DNA of 55,604 bases from JAKVCB01 sp963578605 (GTDB lineage Bacteria; Planctomycetota; Planctomycetia; Pirellulales; Lacipirellulaceae): the NCBI GenBank assembly GCA_963578605.1, contig CAUZEA010000029.1:1-55604 (forward strand), given 5' to 3'. The position numbers and the translations under genes were made by a program. The notes beneath the pieces were generated by a model that was given only the letters and a program-made list of their open reading frames with translations, was not told the origin of the DNA and did not search any database. Of this stretch, positions 27,447 through 36,228 are shown one piece after another. Numbering within the stretch: position 1 is the stretch's first letter; every line of letters starts with the position of its first letter.

Positions 27447-27950
27447 CTATCCGGCAGCCAGTAGACCTTCAATTTTACGGAGCAGAGGCCCGTAGTGGTA
27501 GGGCTTAGCCACAAATTGTCCACTCGGGAGGCCGGAATTGCCGCGTCGGACACTTCCCAGCACGATGACGGGTGTCTCATGGGACCTTGCCACAGCAGCC
27601 AGACGTCGGCTGGCATCGTAACAGTCCGAATGATCGCTTTCAGCGTCAAATACGATGATGTCAGGGTGATGTTCACGTGTCAGCTCGGCGGCTTTGTCGG
27701 CGCGGTCGGTCCCGACCGCAACGGCGCCACGACGCTCGAGAAGCTCGCTGAGGACTTCCCGCGACTCGTCCGATTCATCAACAATCAACACACGTGGAGA
27801 GGTAGACAACAGCAGATCTCCGGCACGAGGGGAAAGGATTTCAGGCGGGGTGCGGAGAGTAGCGGCTTCCCCAACGCTTGTCAAAATCGAATTGCCGCAA
27901 GATTCTTCCAATCGCTTGTCGGAGGTGCTTGCCCTATAATTCCACGGCAA
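27447..27950 (-). CDS. Single-domain response regulator receiver protein
   Basis: About 167 residues if TTG 27950 is used; the true start is unsure, and a TTG 22 codons later is equally possible. The receiver domain begins with R-V-L-I-V-D-E-S-D-E-S (acidic pair), has the likely phospho-acceptor in D-I-I-V-F-D-A-E, V-I-V-L-G-S at the Thr/Ser position and the conserved lysine in F-V-A-K-P-Y. No DNA-binding domain follows. It lies upstream of the FHA-GAF kinase on the same strand and may be its partner, although 334 bases lie between. Confidence 0.75.
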   Translation of the reverse strand: MPWNYRASTSDKRLEESCGNSILTSVGEAATLRTPPEILSPRAGDLLLSTSPRVLIVDESDESREVLSELLERRGAVAVGTDRADKAAELTREHHPDIIVFDAESDHSDCYDASRRLAAVARSHETPVIVLGSVRRGNSGLPSGQFVAKPYHYGPLLRKIEGLLAAG

Positions 27951-28002
27951 ACCTTGGTTGCTAGCGGCGGGCCAGCTGCCAAGTTAACCGGCATCGCGAT
28001 TC

Positions 28003-28018
28003 ACCACTGAGGAGTGGT
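28003..28018. promoter_or_regulatory. Small symmetric element ACCACT-GAGG-AGTGGT
   Basis: Perfect 6-base inverted repeat with a 4-base spacer in the divergent region between the receiver gene (minus) and the M28 peptidase gene (plus). Size and position fit an operator, but the element is short enough to occur by chance. Confidence 0.25.
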
Positions 28019-28169
28019 TGGCGATCACGTTCCTCCCGGTCGCCCAGAGGAACTGCCCGGGTAAGGCGATGATTGCCACGCGAGTCGCTGCATTTTGGAC
28101 AATTTGGAGTACCCCGATTCCCAACTTGGCATGGTTTTCCAACTTGACATGGAGTTTTTTCGGCAACTT

Positions 28170-30167
28170 ATGATAGCCCCGAAAAGAACGAAGAAATACT
28201 TGCCACCCGTTAGCAGTGGCCTGCTGTTGTTGCTGTTAGTGATCGGTCCAGAGCGGGTGTCCGCCGAACCGGTGCAGGAGGCCGAGCGCCGCCTGGCAAA
28301 GTCGGCTCAATTTCTTTCTTCCGACGCCCTTCGGGGACGTGGGATGGGATCCGCCGGCATTCATCAAGCTGCCGAGTTCATCCGCGATGAATTTCAGCGG
28401 ATTGGGTTGCAGACCGAAGTCTACAACGGCACGCCTTACCAAACGTTTGACGTGACCATCGGTGCTCAACTTGGGAAGATCAATACCTGCAGGCTTTACG
28501 AATCAGTTGGCGATGGCAGCGCACCTGCCGCGATGGAACTTGCACTCGAGGAGGACTTTACACCGCTCGCCATAGGAGGCGCGGGGATATTTGACTTGCC
28601 GATCACTTTTGTCGGTTATGGCATTACAGCCCCCGAAGCTGACTACGACGATTACAGCAAAGTCGACGTCACAGGCAAAGCGGTTGTCATCCTGCGTCAC
28701 GAGCCACAGCAGGACAATCCCCACAGCGTTTTCGATGGTACCGACCATTCAGAGCACGCACCTTTTCGCAAAAAAATAAGCAATGCCTTCCAGCATGGTG
28801 CTGCGGCCGTCATTTTTTGCACCGACTTGCACGAGATCGACTCTAAGTTGGGGCAATGGGAGAAGCGGATCAAGGCTGCCGAAGAGGAGTTGGCGGCCGT
28901 AGCAGACACGGCATCGGAGGAAGCGGGCAAGCTCCGCAGCGACCTCGATGATTACAAGTCGCAACTCGAGACAGAGCGGGACCCGGTTTTGGAATTCACC
29001 CGGGCAGGTACCGATGGAGAAACGCGAGAGATTCCGGCTTTTCATGTTCGGCGTGGCGTCATCGACGAGTTGTTGGCTACGATCAGGCATGCGAGTTTGG
29101 CTGAAATCGAGGCGCAGATTGATCGCACCTTGGAGCCTGACAGTTTCGATATCGAAGGGTGGCGTTTGGCTGGTGAAGTGCAGATTCAGAGAGAGCAAGT
29201 CGAAGCTCGGAACGTTGTCGGGATCCTGGAAGGGGCCGGTTCGCTGGCAGACGAAACCGTAATCGTTGGGGCCCATTTCGATCATTTGGGACTTGGTCAG
29301 GAGGGATCAGCCAAGCCTGGCAGCGCGGAAATCCACAACGGGGCCGATGACAATGCGTCGGGCGTGGCGGTTCTGTTGGAAGTTGCCCGCGGCTTGGTGA
29401 AACGCACCGAACTTCTCGCTCGACGGGTGGTGTTCGTGGCATTCTCCGGCGAGGAGATTGGTCTTTTGGGGAGTGCCGAGTATGTGCGGGATCCGTTATT
29501 CCCGCTGAAAGATACGGTTGCCATGTTGAATTTCGACATGGTTGGCCGGATGAAAGACAACAACTTGATCATCAACGGAACTGGCACCAGCGAACAGTTT
29601 GTAATATGGATCGAAGAGTTGAACGAAAGCTTTGGGTTGGAAATCACGCCAAGTACTGGTGGATTTGGTCCCAGTGATCATTCTTCTTTTTACGCCAAAG
29701 AGATTCCCGTCTTGCATTTCTTTACAGGGTCTCACTCAGATTACCATCGGCCAAGCGATGACTTCCATTTGCTGAACGTGGCCGGTATGCGGAAGATCAG
29801 CCAATTTGTGACCGATTTAACCGTACGTATCGCGAACGCTCCAGAGCGGGCAACCTATGTCAAGGTCGCCCAAAAACCACTGGGGGACCGGAGGGCGAAC
29901 CCGCGCCCCTATTTCGGGAGTATCCCCAATTTTGCCGAAGCAAGTGGTGGCTATGCCATCAGTGGTACAGGTCCTGGTAGTCCGGCAGAGAAAGCCGGAC
30001 TCCGGGCAGGTGATGTGATTGTGAAGTTGGGTGATTTTCAGGTTGGGAACCTCGAGGATTTCGATGGGGCACTGCGAAAGTATTCGGCCGGAGACACGGT
30101 TCCCGTTGTGGTTCGCCGCGCAGGCAAACAGCGGGAACTGACGGTGACGCTCGATCCGCCGCGATAG
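28170..30167 (+). CDS. Secreted M28 family peptidase with PA and PDZ domains
   Basis: 665 residues from ATG 28170, which gives a standard signal peptide (K-R-T-K-K then S-G-L-L-L-L-L-L-V-I, cleavage near V-S-A-E). ATG 28149 would only lengthen the basic part. A PA-type insert (F-V-G-Y-G-I-T-A-P-E and G-A-A-A-V-I-F) with an extended charged helix precedes the Zn-peptidase domain: G-A-H-F-D-H-L-G, N-G-A-D-D-N-A-S-G, S-G-E-E-I-G, N-F-D-M-V-G-R and the last ligand in S-H-S-D-Y-H-R-P-S-D-D. The C-terminal 90 residues form a PDZ domain (G-S-P-A-E-K-A-G-L-R-A-G-D-V-I). All five metal-site residues look present. It is a periplasmic or secreted aminopeptidase by family. Confidence 0.92.
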   Translation: MIAPKRTKKYLPPVSSGLLLLLLVIGPERVSAEPVQEAERRLAKSAQFLSSDALRGRGMGSAGIHQAAEFIRDEFQRIGLQTEVYNGTPYQTFDVTIGAQLGKINTCRLYESVGDGSAPAAMELALEEDFTPLAIGGAGIFDLPITFVGYGITAPEADYDDYSKVDVTGKAVVILRHEPQQDNPHSVFDGTDHSEHAPFRKKISNAFQHGAAAVIFCTDLHEIDSKLGQWEKRIKAAEEELAAVADTASEEAGKLRSDLDDYKSQLETERDPVLEFTRAGTDGETREIPAFHVRRGVIDELLATIRHASLAEIEAQIDRTLEPDSFDIEGWRLAGEVQIQREQVEARNVVGILEGAGSLADETVIVGAHFDHLGLGQEGSAKPGSAEIHNGADDNASGVAVLLEVARGLVKRTELLARRVVFVAFSGEEIGLLGSAEYVRDPLFPLKDTVAMLNFDMVGRMKDNNLIINGTGTSEQFVIWIEELNESFGLEITPSTGGFGPSDHSSFYAKEIPVLHFFTGSHSDYHRPSDDFHLLNVAGMRKISQFVTDLTVRIANAPERATYVKVAQKPLGDRRANPRPYFGSIPNFAEASGGYAISGTGPGSPAEKAGLRAGDVIVKLGDFQVGNLEDFDGALRKYSAGDTVPVVVRRAGKQRELTVTLDPPR

Positions 30168-30616
30168 TCGTCATTTGGGCCCTGCGGGATCCAGCCTCGG
30201 AGCGAACGGTGCGGATTTAACCTTTCTTTGCCACAGAATTGCAGTATTCCAACTGCCACTGTTTCGAATCACGCCTGTGGCTGGGACTTTCGTGCCATAC
30301 GTTTTTGGCGATTGTTGCAGCGGTGTGGGTGCTATCGGTACTGCGGGAGTGGAGTCTGGGTTCTTTTCGATAGAGCGGTTGCCTGCATGTTCAGGTCCGG
30401 TTTGGTGTCCGCCGGTCTGGCCAGGTCGTCTGTGGTATGGCCTTGGAAACGGTTTTAAAATCTGCTGTTAACTGGTCTTTACGTGAAGGAGGCTTCTCGA
30501 CAGAATGCGCCCCGCGTTTTCAAAGCCGGGTTCCCCGCCACTGTGCTTTTCTGGCGAAACCCTGGTCACACCACGTATCGGTCAAGGATGACCCCCAATC
30601 AGCAAGGAGTGCTGAC
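30168..30616. other. Intergenic region upstream of the ompH-lpxC-lpxA block
   Basis: 449 bases. Frames extend into this region from the ompH frame and in other frames but have no domain, and the ompH ribosome site at 30604-30609 shows that it is leader. A short GTG-started frame ending on the ompH start (about 45 codons, near 30482) has no features. The promoter for the lipid A block is probably here, but I cannot place it. Confidence 0.35.
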
Positions 30617-31246
30617 GTGAGAGCTCACGTAATTCCCGCCGTATTGGCCGCTGCCCTGTCGGTCCAAGCCCTGTTCACTTCCTTTGCATCGGCTCAGAAC
30701 CAGGCTGGTGCTAATGCCCCCAAGTTTGGTACCGGCGTCGTTGACGTTGGCTATATTTTCAAAAACCACCAGCGATTTAAAACGACAATGGAAGGGATGA
30801 AGAAAGAAATGCAGGGGATTGAGCGGACGCTCAAGTCAAAACGTGAAGGCATTGCCCAAAAAGAGGCCGAGCGCAACGAATACAATTTGGGTACGCCGGA
30901 ATACAAGCGTCTTGACGAAGAGATGGCTCGCCAAAAGGCCGACTTCAATCTCGAGATGACCCAACTCCGCAAGGACTTCCTTGAGCGTGAAGCCAAAGTC
31001 TACTACCAGACTTATCTCGAGGTGGATGAAACAGTTCGGTACTATGCCCAGCGACAAAACATTGGGCTTGTGTTGCGGTTCAATGGAGAGTCGCCCGATC
31101 CAAATCGTCGTGACGACGTGTTGCGAGCGATCAACAAACCAGTTGTGTTTCAGAATAACATTGATATCACGCCCGATGTGTTGAGCCTGCTGAATCGCAA
31201 TACACGTGCGGCAGCGCAGCCGGATTCAAAACAGATCCCTCGTTAG
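30617..31246 (+). CDS. OmpH/Skp-like periplasmic chaperone
   Basis: 209 residues from GTG 30617, chosen because AAGGAG lies 7 bases upstream and the protein then opens with a signal peptide (V-I-P-A-V-L-A-A-A-L-S-V, cleavage after S-A-S-A-type site A-S-A-Q). The mature part begins with V-V-D-V-G-Y-I-F-K-N-H-Q-R-F and continues with a long coiled-coil (about 70-150, rich in K, E, R) as in Skp, ending with I-D-I-T-P-D-V-L-S-L-L-N. Skp-like chaperones hold outer membrane proteins in the periplasm. Upstream of lpxC as in many Gram-negative genomes, although bamA is not in the window. Confidence 0.87.
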   Translation: MRAHVIPAVLAAALSVQALFTSFASAQNQAGANAPKFGTGVVDVGYIFKNHQRFKTTMEGMKKEMQGIERTLKSKREGIAQKEAERNEYNLGTPEYKRLDEEMARQKADFNLEMTQLRKDFLEREAKVYYQTYLEVDETVRYYAQRQNIGLVLRFNGESPDPNRRDDVLRAINKPVVFQNNIDITPDVLSLLNRNTRAAAQPDSKQIPR

Positions 31247-31333
31247 GGATAGTCATTCTCTGTTCTCTCGTGCGGCGTCTCGAGGTGTAGTATGCTTTCG
31301 GGATTGCGGTGCAAGTGAGCGGGATGGCGAATG

Positions 31334-31363
31334 GTCATTTCCGATATTTCGTAACGAAATGAC
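31334..31363 (+). promoter_or_regulatory. Two mutually exclusive hairpins before lpxC
   Basis: GTCATTTC (31334-31341) pairs with GAAATGAC (31356-31363), 8 perfect pairs with a 14-base loop. Alternatively ATTTCG (31346-31351) pairs with CGAAAT (31355-31360), 6 pairs with a 3-base loop, using part of the same right arm. The element lies 65 bases upstream of the lpxC start. Competing stems are typical of attenuators, but no leader peptide or T tract is seen, so an operator is also possible. Confidence 0.4.
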
Positions 31364-31428
31364 GGGAATAAGAGTTTAGTCGATAAGTCCACCCCGGACA
31401 TTGCCCCCCGCCTGGGAGTTGAATTCTC

Positions 31429-32301
31429 ATGTCTTCGTTGCGCTATCAACGCACGATCGCTCAGCGAGTCGCTGTGAGTGGCTTTGGTTATTGGAGCGGC
31501 CAAGATGTGCGGGTCGAGTTCCGCCCGGCGAAGGCGGGCTGCGGTGTGGCATTTGTCCGCGGTGATCTTCCCCAGCCCGTACGCCTGCCGGTGGACGTGA
31601 GACTTCGGGTCGCTGTCCCGCGGCGTACCATCTTACAGATTGACGACATCCGTGTCGAAATGGTTGAGCATATCCTGGCGGCACTCAGCGGGCTTGGAAT
31701 CGACAATTGCGAAGTTTGGGTGGACGCGGCAGAGTTGCCTGGCTGCGACGGCTCGTCACAAGCATTTGTCGAAGCACTTGACCGAGCCGGAATTGTCGAG
31801 CAAGGTCTGCCGGTGTGCCCGTTGCGAGTCAACCACCAGTTGCGGTTCGGCGATGAGCAGGCCTGGATCGAGATCAACCCACCACGGGCGGCGGAGTTGT
31901 CTATCGAATATCGGCTTGATTACGGTCCTGGTCCGATTGGCAGGCAATCGCTAACTGTAGAGATCACGCCTGAGACCTTCCGACACGAATTAGCTTCCTG
32001 CCGAACCTTCCTGCTCGAGGAAGAAGCCCGCCTGCTGATATCTCAAGGTTTGGGAGGGCAGGTGACCTCGAGTGACCTGTTAATTTTCAACTCAGCTGGC
32101 CCGATCGCTAATTCGCTGCGGTTTGCAGATGAATGTGTGCGTCACAAGATTCTTGATGTCGTGGGTGATTTGGCCCTCGCAAATTGCCCGATTGTGGGGC
32201 ACGTTATCGCTAATCGGAGCGGACACCAACTCAATGCGATGTTAGTGGCGTCTGTCGTCGAGCAATCACAAGACTCTCTGTCTGCGAGAAGGTGTGCGTA
32301 G
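31429..32301 (+). CDS. lpxC: UDP-3-O-acyl-N-acetylglucosamine deacetylase LpxC
   Basis: 290 residues, slightly short of E. coli LpxC (305). It catalyses the committed step of lipid A synthesis in the cytoplasm. Zinc ligands are H81 in V-E-H-I-L-A-A-L, and H239 and D243 in C-V-R-H-K-I-L-D-V-V-G-D; the later R-S-G-H matches the catalytic His segment. Other family blocks are L-P-G-C-D-G-S-S and A-S-C-R-T-F. ATG 31429 has GGGAG upstream. Followed after 56 bases by lpxA. Confidence 0.95.
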   Translation: MSSLRYQRTIAQRVAVSGFGYWSGQDVRVEFRPAKAGCGVAFVRGDLPQPVRLPVDVRLRVAVPRRTILQIDDIRVEMVEHILAALSGLGIDNCEVWVDAAELPGCDGSSQAFVEALDRAGIVEQGLPVCPLRVNHQLRFGDEQAWIEINPPRAAELSIEYRLDYGPGPIGRQSLTVEITPETFRHELASCRTFLLEEEARLLISQGLGGQVTSSDLLIFNSAGPIANSLRFADECVRHKILDVVGDLALANCPIVGHVIANRSGHQLNAMLVASVVEQSQDSLSARRCA

Positions 32302-32357
32302 CCATTTGACTATCCTAGCGGCCCACCACGTTCTATCAATCCTCAAAAATACCTGTT

Positions 32358-33164
32358 ATGGCTACTCGCATTGCGGCTAATGCCTGGATTGACCCTCAGG
32401 CCGAGATCGACACGGATGTCGAGATTGGCCCTTTTTGTACGATTGGTCCCCAAGTCAAGATTCACTCGGGTACGCGCCTTGTGAGCAGTGTTACGGTTAT
32501 GGGAAAGGTGACACTGGGGCGGAACAACGAGATATATCCTGGTGCGGTTATTGGGGGAGAGCCGCAAGACCTGAGCTATACCGGCAGCAATACGCAGGTG
32601 ATTGTCGGTGATGGAAATTTCATTCGCGAAGGCGTGACGATCAATCGAGGAAGCGAAAAAGAAGATGGTATTACATTCATCGGCAACAACAACATGTTGA
32701 TGGCGTGCTCTCACGTCGCACACGATTGCAAGCTGGGTGATCATATTGTCATGGCGAATTGTGCTCTTTTGGGCGGTCATGTGCATGTGAAAGATTATGC
32801 TTCGATCTCGGGTGCGGTGGGAGTCCATCACTACGCCACGATTGGGAGTTACAGTTTTGTGGGTGGGCTGAGCCGTGTGCTTCACGACGTGCCGCCATTC
32901 ATGTTGTGCGAGGGGGCGCCTGCCCGTCCGCGGTGCATTAATATCGTGGCACTCAAGCGGCACAATTTTACGCCGCACGTCATCGATTGCCTTGCCGAAG
33001 CTCACCGTCTGATCTACCGCGGCAAGATTGGGTTGGAGCCAGCTCGGGAGATCCTTCGTGGGCACGGGCAGTTAGTTCCGGAGGTCAATTCACTTTTGAC
33101 GTTCGTCTCCGGCCAGCAGGATGGGCGTCACGGTCGTGGCCGAGAAAGAAGGAAGGCAGCGTGA
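32358..33164 (+). CDS. lpxA: UDP-GlcNAc (or amino-analogue) acyltransferase LpxA
   Basis: 268 residues, left-handed beta-helix enzyme that starts lipid A synthesis. Hexapeptide repeats fill residues 5-190 (for example V-E-I-G-P-F-C-T-I-G-P). The catalytic segment C-S-H-V-A-H-D-C has both histidines, and the signature N-I-V-A-L-K-R-H-N-F precedes the helical tail. FabZ, which often lies between lpxC and lpxA, is absent here; a FabZ-like gene occurs at 51079. The stop codon overlaps the GTG start of the next gene, so the two are translationally coupled. Confidence 0.95.
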   Translation: MATRIAANAWIDPQAEIDTDVEIGPFCTIGPQVKIHSGTRLVSSVTVMGKVTLGRNNEIYPGAVIGGEPQDLSYTGSNTQVIVGDGNFIREGVTINRGSEKEDGITFIGNNNMLMACSHVAHDCKLGDHIVMANCALLGGHVHVKDYASISGAVGVHHYATIGSYSFVGGLSRVLHDVPPFMLCEGAPARPRCINIVALKRHNFTPHVIDCLAEAHRLIYRGKIGLEPAREILRGHGQLVPEVNSLLTFVSGQQDGRHGRGRERRKAA

Positions 33165-34270
33165 AACCCATTCGTTTGGCAGTCATTGGCACTGGCCATT
33201 TAGGCCGATATCACGCCAAGATCGCAGCGCAGCTTGACGAGGTAGAACTGGTTGCCGTCTGTGACCCGCTGGAAGATTCACGACAACGTGTTGCCCAGGA
33301 AGTGGGTTGCAGGCCTGTCGCAGACTTTCGCGAGGTCGTTGACCAGATCGATGCGGCTGTGTTGGCGACGCCAACTTCTACGCATTGCGATATTGGCCGG
33401 CAATTGCTTGAGCGAGGTTTGTCGCTGCTGGTTGAAAAGCCGCTTGCTGCGACTGTTGCCGAGGCAGAACAACTTCTTCGTTGCGCCGACCGGCAAGGGA
33501 GCGTACTTCAGGTAGGGCATGTGGAGCGATTCAATCCAGCTTTCACCTGCGTTGCCAACAAACTGAAGGACCCCAAGTATATTGAGGCCACCCGTACCAG
33601 TGGGTACTCATTTCGGTCGACTGATATTGGCGTCGTGCTCGATGTCATGATCCACGATTTGGATATCATTCTTGCCCTCGTTAATGCCCCCGTCACCCGC
33701 GTCGATGCGCTCGGGATCTCGGTGGTCGGGGACCATGAAGACATGGCCAGCGCCCGACTTACCTTTGCCACGGGTTGCGTGGCCCAACTGACGGCCTCGC
33801 GGGTGAGTTACGAAACACGTCGCACCATGCAGGTCGTGACAACCAGTTGTTTCGCATCGATCGATTTTGCAGGTTTACAGACCACGATGGTCGCTCCCCG
33901 AGAAGATGTCTCGAAACGCGAGTTGGAATTTTGCCAACTCGCTGCCGATGACGTGGCCTACTGGAAAGAGCATATGTTTGATGAACTGCTCGTCAGGCAG
34001 GTGCTTCACCCTCCCCAGATTAACGCCCTCGAAGCAGAGCAACGCGAGCTGGTTGCTGCCATTCGGCAGCGCGGAACCCCTCGGGTTGATGGTCTTGCCG
34101 GTCGCAATGCCGTAGCCATTGCCGAACTTATTCTGGATCAAATTGCGAAGCACGACTGGGACGGAGCAGGAAGCAAGCGGTGTGGCCCACGGGCCATGCC
34201 GGCGTTGCCCATCCTCAATGACCCCACTTCCTGGCAGCTGGATGTTCCCCAGCGGCGGAAGGCAGGTTGA
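33161..34270 (+). CDS. Gfo/Idh/MocA family oxidoreductase, GnnA-like by context
   Basis: 369 residues. GTG 33161 overlaps the lpxA TGA (GTGA overlap) and has GAAGGAAGG just upstream; the frame is open earlier inside lpxA but unconserved. N-terminal Rossmann domain L-A-V-I-G-T-G-H-L-G-R-Y-H; then A-V-L-A-T-P-T-S-T-H and L-V-E-K-P-L-A-A, the E-K-P motif of the family. The C-terminal domain has V-L-D-V-M-I-H-D-L-D. In Acidithiobacillus and Leptospira a Gfo/Idh enzyme (GnnA) next to lpxA oxidises the 3-position of UDP-GlcNAc so that GnnB can add an amino group for amide-linked lipid A. No GnnB-like aminotransferase follows here, so this role is inferred from position only. Confidence 0.85.
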   Translation: MKPIRLAVIGTGHLGRYHAKIAAQLDEVELVAVCDPLEDSRQRVAQEVGCRPVADFREVVDQIDAAVLATPTSTHCDIGRQLLERGLSLLVEKPLAATVAEAEQLLRCADRQGSVLQVGHVERFNPAFTCVANKLKDPKYIEATRTSGYSFRSTDIGVVLDVMIHDLDIILALVNAPVTRVDALGISVVGDHEDMASARLTFATGCVAQLTASRVSYETRRTMQVVTTSCFASIDFAGLQTTMVAPREDVSKRELEFCQLAADDVAYWKEHMFDELLVRQVLHPPQINALEAEQRELVAAIRQRGTPRVDGLAGRNAVAIAELILDQIAKHDWDGAGSKRCGPRAMPALPILNDPTSWQLDVPQRRKAG

Positions 34271-34307
34271 CGCAGGCACGTTGGCTTGCCCCGTCATTCG
34301 CTTTGCG

Positions 34308-35804
34308 CTAGGCCAGGTCGCGATCTTCGAACAGAATCAGTGCCAACAACATGGCCATTGTGCAATAGAGAACGCAGTAGGCCAGGGCCCAGCCAAGGTA
34401 CGCGGCTGGAACGTCGACTCCGGCTGCTACCGCTGCTTGGATGTTAAAATGGTCGAGCACCGGCAGCACCAGTGCCACCAGGCGACCGATGAAGCCGACA
34501 AACTCCAGTTGCATGGCGGATGACTGCACGATGCGGGTTCCCAGGTGTCCCAGCACATAGATTGAGCCACAAATGATCAGGTTGGGTATGAAGGGAAGGC
34601 GAGTTGAAATCGCGACGCTGATCGATGCCAGAACAACCGTTTCGAGGAAAGCGAGAACCAGTCCGGGTACAACACGCATCATTTCGTCGTAACAGAGTTG
34701 CCAATCGGGATTTGGATTGGCGGTTTCGCGCGCATCATAAACGACCTTGAATGACACCGCGACCATCAAGACCAGGCCGAGCAGTACAAACAAGACCAGG
34801 ACTGGCCAAATAATGCCGAGGAACTTGCCGAGTACAAATTGCCGACGGCTGATGGGTTTGGAAAGCAAGGTAATGGCCGTGCGGCCTTCAATCTCATCGG
34901 CGATCGAGGTGCTGGCCGTCCATAGAGCGAACATAATCGCCAGCGCCATGATCGTTTCAAACCCGGTATTTCGCAAGACCTTGACGTCTTCGCCGAACGT
35001 GTTGTAGGGCACGTAGACAAAGCACAGCAAAGCAAATCCACCAATTAACAAGGCAATCAAAAAAAGGGGTTGCGACATTGCTTCCTTAGCAGTCGCAATC
35101 GCAATTGCCGATAGTCCCGGTAGCAACGCGTAAAGTAGCAGGTAAAGCAGGTAAAGTCCGACGACGCTGGCTGCGACAATCGGAATTTGATGGACCTCGG
35201 GCATTTCGACGTCCGTCAGCACGTCAATGGTGAGGAGTGTTGCCGCATCACTTTCGTTGGTTATGTAGAGAGTGTCGACGGTGCCATCAAACTGTCGGGC
35301 AATCTTGCTAGCAGGTGTCCATACGTACGGTTCATCGCCTTCGACAAAAATGAGCGGGGCAGAATATGCCTTGCCAGTCTGAACGCTAATCCGGAGGTCC
35401 TGGTCGCTGGAAAATGAATATCGGTGAATCTCGTCGGCACGGAACTCGATGGGGATTTTCAGGTCTTCCACTTGAGCCGGAATCTCGACCTCCAGCTCGA
35501 TTTGTCCTACGGCGGGCAGGCGGCTCAGCGAGTCGACCACAGCGGTGACCGACATGGTCGCGCTTGCCAGGATCGTGAATCCGACCAGGGCAAGGACAAC
35601 GTACGTTATGGGCACCAAGGGGCCTTCTTGAATGATTTGCGGAATGGCCCTGGCAGCTTGCCGGGAGACAAGCCAGAGGATCCCCCAGAGCACCAGGAGA
35701 ATCCCGACACCGAGAGAAATTCCAGCCGAGAACAGCCACACGGGGCCCAGCCAAACCGACAGATTTGCCGCCAATAGTACGACCGAAAGTGAGAGAGTCA
35801 TCAT
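34308..35804 (-). CDS. ABC-2 type transporter permease
   Basis: 498 residues with about nine hydrophobic segments: two at the N-terminus (about 5-50), one near 70-90, and six between about 215 and 495. Between them lies a soluble, extracytoplasmic-looking domain (95-205). The cytoplasmic loop A-D-E-I-E-G-R-T-A-I-T-L-L-S-K-P-I-S-R-R is characteristic of ABC-2 permeases. No ATPase gene is adjacent in the window, so the partner must lie elsewhere. Substrate unknown. Convergent with the oxidoreductase gene; 6 bases after the acylphosphatase stop, hence probably cotranscribed with it. Confidence 0.83.
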   Translation of the reverse strand: MMTLSLSVVLLAANLSVWLGPVWLFSAGISLGVGILLVLWGILWLVSRQAARAIPQIIQEGPLVPITYVVLALVGFTILASATMSVTAVVDSLSRLPAVGQIELEVEIPAQVEDLKIPIEFRADEIHRYSFSSDQDLRISVQTGKAYSAPLIFVEGDEPYVWTPASKIARQFDGTVDTLYITNESDAATLLTIDVLTDVEMPEVHQIPIVAASVVGLYLLYLLLYALLPGLSAIAIATAKEAMSQPLFLIALLIGGFALLCFVYVPYNTFGEDVKVLRNTGFETIMALAIMFALWTASTSIADEIEGRTAITLLSKPISRRQFVLGKFLGIIWPVLVLFVLLGLVLMVAVSFKVVYDARETANPNPDWQLCYDEMMRVVPGLVLAFLETVVLASISVAISTRLPFIPNLIICGSIYVLGHLGTRIVQSSAMQLEFVGFIGRLVALVLPVLDHFNIQAAVAAGVDVPAAYLGWALAYCVLYCTMAMLLALILFEDRDLA

Positions 35805-35810
35805 AAAACG

Positions 35811-36098
35811 CTAATAATGAATATTGAATCCTGTGAATTCGCCTGTCGCTGGGAGAATTTCGAAGTGTTCATCTTCAATGTGCCCGGCTGTTTGAGAGCG
35901 GATAGCCTGTAACAAGGTATTTAACTCCTTGGCAGTCCCCTCCGCCAATAGCTGAACCCGGCCATCTGCCAAATTTCGCACATACCCACCGACAGTATAG
36001 CTAGCAGCAACCGACTTTGCAGTAAAGCGAAACCCAACACCCTGGACACGCCCGGAATAATGGACCAAACGACGCTCAGCGGCAGAGGAAGGTGGCAT
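35811..36098 (-). CDS. Acylphosphatase
   Basis: 95 residues, standard size. The phosphate-binding loop with catalytic Arg is G-R-V-Q-G-V-G-F-R-F, and the catalytic Asn lies in G-Y-V-R-N-L-A-D-G-R-V. It hydrolyses acyl phosphates such as carbamoyl or acetyl phosphate in the cytoplasm. Start ATG 36098. Upstream of the ABC-2 permease gene on the same strand. Confidence 0.93.
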   Translation of the reverse strand: MPPSSAAERRLVHYSGRVQGVGFRFTAKSVAASYTVGGYVRNLADGRVQLLAEGTAKELNTLLQAIRSQTAGHIEDEHFEILPATGEFTGFNIHY

Positions 36099-36191
36099 CG
36101 GCAGATTATGGCGTCAGGCACCGGTAGCTATCCAAACAAGCGGAACAGCAAAGGCAGCAGTATATCGAGCGATTACCGGGATGACCAGGGT

Positions 36192-36207
36192 TGACCTAAA
36201 AAGGTCA
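36192..36207 (+). promoter_or_regulatory. Perfect palindrome TGACCT-AAAA-AGGTCA
   Basis: 6-base inverted repeat with an AAAA spacer, 21 bases upstream of ATG 36229 and overlapping a TTGACC hexamer at 36191-36196. It lies in the divergent region with the acylphosphatase gene and is a good candidate operator. Confidence 0.4.
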
Positions 36208-36228
36208 TTCTCCTAGCTTGGCGTCGCC

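Noticed and set aside
30482..30619. Short GTG-started frame (about 45 codons) ending on the ompH start
   Set aside because: It would place the ompH ribosome site in coding sequence, and the product has no recognisable features; it may be chance.
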